Of a DNA stretch of 64,000 bases, positions 57,843 to 64,000 are shown piece by piece. Position 1 is the stretch's first letter. Each line of letters opens with the position of its first letter. The DNA is from Micromonospora sp. BL4. GTDB lineage: Bacteria > Actinomycetota > Actinomycetes > Mycobacteriales > Micromonosporaceae. The DNA is taken from positions 1 to 64,000 of the forward strand of contig NZ_RCVJ01000192.1 of NCBI RefSeq assembly GCF_003667505.1, written 5' to 3'. A program made the position numbers and the translations under genes. The notes under the pieces are model-generated. The model saw only the letters and a program-made list of their open reading frames with translations. It was not told the DNA's origin and ran no database searches.

Positions 57843-60800
57843 TGGGCGGCCCGCAGGGTGGCGTGCAGGTCCTGGAGGGGACGGACCTGCATGTCGCCGC
57901 GGATCCTGGCCTCGATGCCCATCACGGCGGCGGCGGCGCCGGGGACCGTGGTGATGCAGGGGATGTCCGCGGTGACCGCGGCGCTGCGGATCTCGTAGCC
58001 GTCCGAGCGGGCGCTGGCACCCGAACCCTGCGGCGTGTTGATCACCAGCGCCACGGCGCCGCCGAGAATCAGGGACACCGCGTCGTCCCCCTCGCCGGCC
58101 TGGTAGTGCTTGCGGATCTGCTCGCAGGCGATGCCGTGCCGACGCAGCACCTCGGCGGTGCCGGTGGTCGCCACGATCTCGAAGCCGAGATCGGCCAGGC
58201 GCTTGATCGGGAAGATCATGCCGCGCTTGTCCCGGTTGGCCACCGAGACGAAGATCTTCCCGGCGGTCGGCAGCGAGCCGTACGCGGCCGACTGGCTCTT
58301 GGCGAAGGCGTGCCCGAAGTTGGTGTCGATGCCCATCACCTCGCCGGTCGACTTCATCTCCGGCCCGAGCAGCGAGTCGATCCCCTTGCCCGCGCGGGTG
58401 CGGAAGCGCTTGAACGGCAGCACCGCCTCCTTCACCGCGATCGGCGCGTCGGCGGGCATCGTGCCGCCGTCCCCGGTCGCCGGGAGCAGACCCTCGGCGC
58501 GCAGCTCGGCGATGCGCGCCCCGAGCGCGATCCGGGCCGCCGCCTTCGCCAACGGCACCGCGGTCGCCTTGGAGACGAACGGGACCGTCCGCGACGCCCG
58601 CGGGTTGGCCTCCAGCACGTAGAGCACGTCGTCCTTGAGCGCGTACTGCACGTTGAGCAGGCCGCGGACGCCGACACCGCGGGCGATCGCCTCGGTGTAG
58701 CGGCGGACCTCGGCCAGGTGCGAACCCGCGAGAGTGATCGGCGGCAGCGCGCAGGACGAGTCGCCGGAGTGGATGCCCGCCTCCTCGATGTGCTCCATCA
58801 CCCCGCCGATGTAGACCTCGCCGTCGGCGTCGCACAGCGCGTCCACGTCGATCTCGATGGCGTCGTCGAGGAAGCGGTCGACCAGCACCGGGTGGTCCGG
58901 GGAGATGTCGGTGGCCCGCCCGATGTAGTCGCGCAGCGTCGGGTCGTCGTAGACGATCTCCATGCCCCGCCCGCCCAGCACGTACGACGGCCGGACCAGC
59001 ACCGGGTAACCGATCTCGTCGGCGATCGTCTTGGCCTCGTCGTAGGAGGTGGCCATGCCGTGCGCCGGCGCCCGCAGCCCGGCCCGGGCCAGCACCGCGC
59101 CGAACGCGCCGCGCTCCTCGGCCAGGTGGATCGACTCCGGGGAGGTGCCGACCACCGGCACCCCGGCGTTCTTGAGCCGTTGCGCCAGCCCCAGCGGGGT
59201 CTGCCCGCCCAGCTGCACGACCACACCGACCACGCCCGGCCCGCCGGCCGCCCGGCCCGAGGAGTCCTCGGCGTGCCAGACCTCCAGCACGTCCTCGAAG
59301 GTCAGCGGCTCGAAGTAGAGCCGGTCGGCGGTGTCGTAGTCGGTGGAGACCGTCTCCGGGTTGCAGTTGACCATGACGGTCTCGTAGCCGGTCGCACGCA
59401 ACGCCTGCACCGCGTGCACGCACGAGTAGTCGAACTCGATGCCCTGCCCGATCCGGTTCGGCCCGGAGCCCAGGATCAGCACCTTCGGCCGATCCGACGG
59501 CGCGACCTCGGTTTCGAAGTCGTACGTCGAGTAGTGGTACGGCGTCGTCGCCTCGAACTCGGCCGCGCAGGTGTCCACGGTCTTGTAGACCGGGCGCACG
59601 TCGAGACGGTGCCGCAGCGTCCGCACGCCGTCCTCCGCGGCCAGCTCCGGGCGCAGCGCGGCGAGCTGCCGGTCGGACAGACCGGCCCGCTTGGCCCGGC
59701 GCAGCAGTTCGGCGTCGAGCACCGGGGCGTCCACGATCTCCGCACGCAGCTCGACCAGCGCGGCGATCTGGTCCAGGAACCACGGGTCGATCCCACCCGA
59801 GGCCGCGGTGACCTCGGCGATCGACGCGCCGAGACGCAACGCCCGCTCGACGGTGTACAGCCGGCCGTCGTGCGGGATCCGCAGCGCGGCGAGGGTGTTC
59901 TCCTTCGTCGCGTCGGCCGGGTCCGGCTGGGTCCAGAAACCCGCCTGCTTCGTTTCCATCGAGCGCATCGCCTTGTTCAGCGCCTCGCTGAAGTTGCGCC
60001 CGAGGCTCATCGCCTCGCCCACCGACTTCATCGTGGTGGTCAGCTCCGGGTCCGCGCCGGGGAACTTCTCGAACGCGAACCGGGGGATCTTCACCACCAC
60101 GTAGTCCAGCGTCGGCTCGAACGCCGCCGGGGTCTTCAACGTGATGTCGTTCGGAATCTCGTCGAGGGTGTAGCCGATCGCCAGCTTGGCCGCGATCTTG
60201 GCGATCGGGAAGCCGGTCGCCTTGGACGCCAGCGCCGAGGAGCGCGACACCCGGGGGTTCATCTCGATCACGACGATCCGGCCGTCGACCGGGTTGACCG
60301 CGAACTGGATGTTGCAGCCGCCGGTGTCCACCCCGACCTCGCGCAGCACCGCGATGCCCAGGTCACGCAGGTGTTGGTACTCCCGGTCGGTGAGCGTCAT
60401 GGCCGGGGCCACGGTGACGCTGTCACCGGTGTGCACGCCCATCGGGTCGACGTTCTCGATCGAGCAGACCACCACCACGTTGTCGTGCCGGTCGCGCATC
60501 AGCTCGAGCTCGTACTCCTTCCAGCCGAGCACGCTCTCCTCGATGAGCACCTCGTGCACCGGGCTGGCGGACAGGCCGTCGCCGGCGATGCGGGCCAGGT
60601 CCTCCGGGGTGTGGGCCATACCGGAGCCCAGGCCGCCCATGGTGAACGACGGCCGGATCACCACCGGCAGGCCCAGCTCCGCGACGGTGGCCTCGACCTC
60701 GTCCATGGAGTGGCAGACCCGGGAGCGGGGCACCAGCGCGGTCGGGTCGTCGATGCCGAGGCGTACGCCGGCCTTGGCTACGATCTCCTTGAACAGCTGG

Positions 60801-61186
60801 CGGTCCTCGCCCCGGTTGATCGCGTCGATGTTCGCGCCGATCAGCTCCACGCCGTACTTCTCCAGGACGCCGCCCTCGTGCAGGGCGACCGCCGTGTTCA
60901 GCGCGGTCTGCCCGCCGAGGGTCGCCAGGATCGCGTCCGGGCGCTCCTTGGCGATGACCAGCTCCACGAACTCCGGGGTGATCGGCTCGACGTACGTGGC
61001 GTCGGCGAACTCCGGGTCCGTCATGATCGTCGCCGGGTTGGAGTTGACCAGGCTGACCCGGATCCCCTCGCTGCGCAGCACCCGGCACGCCTGGGTGCCG
61101 GAGTAGTCGAACTCGCAGGCCTGCCCGATGACGATCGGCCCGGAGCCGATCACCAGGATGTGCTTGAGATCGGTCCGCTTAGGCAT
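57839..61186 (-). CDS. carB: Carbamoyl-phosphate synthase large subunit
   Basis: 1115 residues with two ATP-grasp halves (about 1-400 and 555-940), an oligomerisation domain between, and a C-terminal MGS-like regulatory domain where UMP and ornithine act. ILVIGSGPIVIGQACEFDYS and ILGSGPNRIGQGIEFDYS start the two halves. It shares its product between pyrimidine and arginine synthesis. ATG 61186 overlaps the end of carA by 8 nt. Confidence 0.98.
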   Translation of the reverse strand: MPKRTDLKHILVIGSGPIVIGQACEFDYSGTQACRVLRSEGIRVSLVNSNPATIMTDPEFADATYVEPITPEFVELVIAKERPDAILATLGGQTALNTAVALHEGGVLEKYGVELIGANIDAINRGEDRQLFKEIVAKAGVRLGIDDPTALVPRSRVCHSMDEVEATVAELGLPVVIRPSFTMGGLGSGMAHTPEDLARIAGDGLSASPVHEVLIEESVLGWKEYELELMRDRHDNVVVVCSIENVDPMGVHTGDSVTVAPAMTLTDREYQHLRDLGIAVLREVGVDTGGCNIQFAVNPVDGRIVVIEMNPRVSRSSALASKATGFPIAKIAAKLAIGYTLDEIPNDITLKTPAAFEPTLDYVVVKIPRFAFEKFPGADPELTTTMKSVGEAMSLGRNFSEALNKAMRSMETKQAGFWTQPDPADATKENTLAALRIPHDGRLYTVERALRLGASIAEVTAASGGIDPWFLDQIAALVELRAEIVDAPVLDAELLRRAKRAGLSDRQLAALRPELAAEDGVRTLRHRLDVRPVYKTVDTCAAEFEATTPYHYSTYDFETEVAPSDRPKVLILGSGPNRIGQGIEFDYSCVHAVQALRATGYETVMVNCNPETVSTDYDTADRLYFEPLTFEDVLEVWHAEDSSGRAAGGPGVVGVVVQLGGQTPLGLAQRLKNAGVPVVGTSPESIHLAEERGAFGAVLARAGLRAPAHGMATSYDEAKTIADEIGYPVLVRPSYVLGGRGMEIVYDDPTLRDYIGRATDISPDHPVLVDRFLDDAIEIDVDALCDADGEVYIGGVMEHIEEAGIHSGDSSCALPPITLAGSHLAEVRRYTEAIARGVGVRGLLNVQYALKDDVLYVLEANPRASRTVPFVSKATAVPLAKAAARIALGARIAELRAEGLLPATGDGGTMPADAPIAVKEAVLPFKRFRTRAGKGIDSLLGPEMKSTGEVMGIDTNFGHAFAKSQSAAYGSLPTAGKIFVSVANRDKRGMIFPIKRLADLGFEIVATTGTAEVLRRHGIACEQIRKHYQAGEGDDAVSLILGGAVALVINTPQGSGASARSDGYEIRSAAVTADIPCITTVPGAAAAVMGIEARIRGDMQVRPLQDLHATLRAAQ

Positions 61187-62342
61187 TCGTGCGCCCCTCG
61201 CTGTGGGTCCGGCCCTCGATGAGCTCGGCGAAGCGGTCGAAGAGGTAGTCCGCGTCATGCGGGCCGGCCGCCGCCTCCGGGTGGTACTGAACGGTGAAGG
61301 CGGGCACGTCCACGGCCCGCAGCCCCTCGACGACGTTGTCATTGAGGCAGACGTGCGACACGCGGACGCCGCCGAAGTCGGTGTCGATCACCTGATCGGG
61401 GACCACCGCGCCGTGCCCCGCGCCCGGGACCTGGACAGCGAAGCCGTGGTTGTGGCTGGTCACCTCGACCTTGCCGGTGGCCCGGTCGAGCACCGGCTGG
61501 TTGATCCCCCGGTGGCCGTAGCCCAGCTTGTAGGTGCCGAAGCCGAGCGCCCGGCCGAGGATCTGGCTGCCGAAGCAGATGCCGAACAGCGGCACCCGCC
61601 GCTGCAACGCCTCCCGGGCCAGCGCCACCGGGCCGTCGGCGGTCGCCGGGTCGCCGGGGCCGGGCGACAGGAAGATCGCGTCGGCGCCGGTGGCGAGCAG
61701 GTCGTCGATGCTGGAGGAGGCCGGCAGCACGTGGGTGGTCACCCCGCGGGCGGCGAGCCGGCGCGGCACGTTGCGCTTGATGCCCAGGTCCAGCGCGGCC
61801 ACGGTGAACCGGTGCGCACCGACCGCCTGGACGACGTACGGCTGGGGGGTGGTCACCTCGGTGGAGAGGTCCGCGCCGACCATCTGCGGCGCCTGCCGCA
61901 CCCGGGCCAGCAGGCTCTGCGGGTCGTTGTCCACGCTGGAGATGCCCACCCGCATGGCGCCCCGCTCGCGCAGGTGCCGGGTCAGCGCGCGGGTGTCCAC
62001 CCCGCTGATGCCGACGACTCCCTCGGTGGCGAGGCGGTCCTCGAGGCTGCCGGTGGCCCGCCAGTTCGAGCCGATCCGGGCCGGGTCACGCACGACGTAG
62101 CCGGCCACCCAGATCCGGCCGGACTCGTCGTCCTCGCCGTTGACGCCGGTGTTGCCGATGTGCGGGGCGGTCTGCACCACCACCTGCCGGTGGTAGGACG
62201 GGTCGGTGAGGGTCTCCTGGTAGCCGGTCATGCCGGTGGTGAAGACCGCCTCGCCGAAGGTCTCCCCCACGCTGCCGTACGCCTCACCGGGAAACGTACG
62301 CCCGTCCTCGAGAACGAGGATCGCGGAACGTCTGCGGGTCAC
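61179..62342 (-). CDS. carA: Carbamoyl-phosphate synthase small subunit
   Basis: Glutaminase subunit, 387 residues. The nucleophile is the cysteine in PLFGICFGSQILG, and the His/Glu pair lies in TVQYHPEAAAGPHD. FTTGMTGYQETLTDPSY is the N-terminal family mark. GTG 62342 overlaps the pyrC stop (GTGA). Confidence 0.98.
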   Translation of the reverse strand: MTRRRSAILVLEDGRTFPGEAYGSVGETFGEAVFTTGMTGYQETLTDPSYHRQVVVQTAPHIGNTGVNGEDDESGRIWVAGYVVRDPARIGSNWRATGSLEDRLATEGVVGISGVDTRALTRHLRERGAMRVGISSVDNDPQSLLARVRQAPQMVGADLSTEVTTPQPYVVQAVGAHRFTVAALDLGIKRNVPRRLAARGVTTHVLPASSSIDDLLATGADAIFLSPGPGDPATADGPVALAREALQRRVPLFGICFGSQILGRALGFGTYKLGYGHRGINQPVLDRATGKVEVTSHNHGFAVQVPGAGHGAVVPDQVIDTDFGGVRVSHVCLNDNVVEGLRAVDVPAFTVQYHPEAAAGPHDADYLFDRFAELIEGRTHSEGRTNA

Positions 62343-63616
62343 TTGACTGCCTTTCCGTCCAGGACCGTCGGCTCGCCGCGCAGGAAGGTCGCCACGATGC
62401 GACCCGGCAGCGTCATGCGGGCGTACGGGGTGTTGCGACTACGACTGGCCAGCTCCGCCGGTTCGATGGTGCGGCGGGCGGCCGGGTCGATCAGGGTCAG
62501 GTTGGCCGGCACACCGGGCGCCGGGTCGACGCCGTGTCCGGGCAGTCCGGCGATCCGGGCCGGGGCGCGGGACATCCGCTCGGCGATCAGGTCCCACTCG
62601 GGGCCGAGCACGTCCAGCGCGATGGAGAGCGCCGTCTCCAGGCCGAGCATCCCCGGCCGGGCGTACGCCCACTCGCACTCCTTGTCCTCCACGGCGTGCG
62701 GGGCGTGGTCGGTGGCGATCACGTCGATCACACCGTCGGCGAGCGCGGCGCGCAGCGCGGTGATGTCCGCGGCCGTGCGCAGCGGCGGGTTCACCTTGAA
62801 GACCGGGTCGTACGTCTCCGCCCGCTCGTCGGTGAGCAGCAGGTGGTGCGGGGTCACCTCGGCGGTGACCCGTACGCCGCGCGCCTTGGCGTGACGCAGC
62901 ACCTCGACGCTGCCGGCGGTGGAGACGTGGCAGACGTGCAGTCGGCTGCCCACGTGCTCGGCGAGCAGCACGTCCCGGGCGATGATCGCCTCCTCGGCGA
63001 CGGCCGGCCACCCGATCAGGCCGAGCCGGGTGGAGACCTCACCCTCGTGCATCTGGGCGCCCTCGGTGAGCCGGGGCTCCTCGGCGTGCTGGGCGATGAT
63101 CCCGTCGAACGCCTTGACGTACTCCAGGGCCCGGCGCATCAGCTTCGGGTCGGCGACGCAGTGCCCGTCGTCGGAGAAGATCCGCACCCGGGCCGCGGAG
63201 TCGGCCATCGCGCCCAGTTCGGCGAGGCGCTCACCGGCCAGCCCGACGGTGACCGCGCCGATCGGCTGTACGTCGACCAGCGCGGCCTCCCGGCCGAGCC
63301 GCCAGACCTGCTCGACGACGCCGGCGGTGTCCGCGACCGGGGAGGTGTTGGCCATCGCGCAGACCGCCGTGTAGCCGCCCAGCGCCGCTGCGCGCGAGCC
63401 GGACTCGACGGTCTCGGCGTCCTCCCGGCCGGGTTCGCGCAGGTGCGTGTGCAGGTCGACGAGGCCGGGCAGGGCGACCAGTCCGGTGCCGTCGATGACG
63501 GTGGCGTCCGGCGCGGACAGCCCCGGGCCGACCTCGGCGACGACGCCGTCGCGGATCAGCAGGTCGGTCGGCGCGGCGCCGACGACGCTCACGCTGGTGA
63601 TGAGGTACGCGGTCAC
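62339..63616 (-). CDS. pyrC: Dihydroorotase
   Basis: Type I dihydroorotase, 425 residues. LVDLHTHLREPGREDAETV has the zinc histidines and substrate arginine, and VIATDHAPHAVEDKE has the catalytic Asp. It cyclises carbamoyl aspartate. GTG 63616 overlaps the pyrB stop (GTGA). Confidence 0.98.
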   Translation of the reverse strand: MTAYLITSVSVVGAAPTDLLIRDGVVAEVGPGLSAPDATVIDGTGLVALPGLVDLHTHLREPGREDAETVESGSRAAALGGYTAVCAMANTSPVADTAGVVEQVWRLGREAALVDVQPIGAVTVGLAGERLAELGAMADSAARVRIFSDDGHCVADPKLMRRALEYVKAFDGIIAQHAEEPRLTEGAQMHEGEVSTRLGLIGWPAVAEEAIIARDVLLAEHVGSRLHVCHVSTAGSVEVLRHAKARGVRVTAEVTPHHLLLTDERAETYDPVFKVNPPLRTAADITALRAALADGVIDVIATDHAPHAVEDKECEWAYARPGMLGLETALSIALDVLGPEWDLIAERMSRAPARIAGLPGHGVDPAPGVPANLTLIDPAARRTIEPAELASRSRNTPYARMTLPGRIVATFLRGEPTVLDGKAVK

Positions 63617-64000
63617 CGGTTGTTCCCTCCGAGCAGCAGGTACAGGACGGCCATCCGCACGGAGACCCCGTTGGTGACCTGTTCGACGATGGTGGAGCGG
63701 GGTGAGTCGGCCACCTCGGGGGTGATCTCCATCCCCCGGTTCATCGGGCCGGGGTGCATGACGATGGCGTGCTCGGGCAGGCGGCGCATCCGCGGCCCGT
63801 CCAGGCCGTAGCGGCGGGCGTACTCGCGGGCGGAGGGGAAGTAGGAGTCGTTCATGCGCTCCCGCTGCACCCGCAGCATCATCACCACGTCCGCGTTGGG
63901 CAGCACGGAGTCGAGGTCGTAGGAGACGTCGGTGCCCGGGGCGAGCGCCGCGGTGATGTCCACCGGGATGAGGGTGGGCGGGCCGACCAGGGTGACCTTG
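63613..64000 (-). CDS. pyrB: Aspartate carbamoyltransferase catalytic chain, C-terminal part
   Basis: The last 128 codons are present; the 5' end lies beyond position 64000. The segment starts KVTLVGPPTLIPVDI, continues NADVVMMLRVQRERM and has the substrate loop VMHPGPMNRGMEI, characteristic of PyrB. It would precede pyrC in a telescoped pyr operon. Confidence 0.96.
   Translation of the reverse strand, partial: KVTLVGPPTLIPVDITAALAPGTDVSYDLDSVLPNADVVMMLRVQRERMNDSYFPSAREYARRYGLDGPRMRRLPEHAIVMHPGPMNRGMEITPEVADSPRSTIVEQVTNGVSVRMAVLYLLLGGNNR

Noticed and set aside
57761..61222. Open frame of 1153 codons on the plus strand opposite carB and pyrD
   Set aside because: It is the antisense shadow of carB. 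The product is Arg/His/Val/Asp-rich without domains, as expected from high-GC third positions.

Overview
The window is high-GC actinobacterial DNA, most likely from Micromonospora or a close relative in the Micromonosporaceae. The evidence is the strong G/C third-position bias, many GTG starts, an actinobacterial integration host factor (mIHF) gene, an actinobacterial PriA without a P-loop, and the gene orders infC-rpmI-rplT-tsnR-pheS-pheT-arg, rib-hisE-hisG and pyr-mihF-gmk-rpoZ-coaBC-metK-priA-fmt-rsmB. The genus is inferred from synteny and sequence character, because no search could be run. Almost all core genes lie on the minus strand, so the window reads biologically from right to left. 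I see no tRNA gene, complete insertion sequence, prophage or CRISPR array.

Right to left: positions 64000-54266 hold the pyrimidine operon pyrB(partial)-pyrC-carA-carB-pyrD and then pyrF, with bioA and a 19-bp inverted-repeat element lodged between pyrD and pyrF. Positions 54087-48404 hold mihF, a degenerate guanylate kinase, rpoZ, coaBC, metK and priA. Positions 48299-45808 look accessory: a small Met-rich ORF, a protein joining a CMP-kinase-like domain to a ParB-like domain, and a cytochrome P450. Positions 45761-42836 carry def-fmt-rsmB. Two tandem plus-strand septum-formation-type lipoproteins follow (40902-42767), then rpe and a REC-GGDEF protein. Positions 38930-33192 form one riboflavin/histidine operon behind an FMN riboswitch: ribD-ribE-pnuC-(small ORF)-ribBA-ribH-hisE-hisG. 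A 530-bp repeat-rich spacer separates hisG from a PH-domain membrane protein gene.

Positions 32040-25652 carry infC (with a predicted AUC start and a leader attenuator), rpmI, rplT, a TrmH-type methyltransferase gene and pheST. A three-gene nucleotide-sugar/glycosyltransferase cassette (25379-22343) sits between pheT and the arginine operon. argC-J-B-D-F-R-G (22179-15184) is linked by 4-nt stop/start overlaps, and argH follows. Positions 13597-1994 are a mosaic of small accessory units: YjbR and HTH proteins, AAG glycosylase, a BNR-repeat protein with a MoaD-like protein, DUF3224, a flavin monooxygenase with its flavin reductase, a universal stress protein, an ArsR regulator with a serine hydrolase, GNAT, YgjV-like, CNNM/CBS and thioesterase genes. 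The left end is tyrS followed by tandem promoters and the leader of a 16S rRNA operon that runs off the window.

Most genes serve translation, nucleotide, arginine, riboflavin and one-carbon/SAM metabolism. The points most worth a second look are the CMP-kinase/ParB fusion, the guanylate kinase lacking catalytic residues at the canonical locus, the bioA insertion with its IR element, the repeat cluster after hisG, the AUC start of infC, several near-perfect operator palindromes next to predicted leaderless genes, and two very small ORFs.
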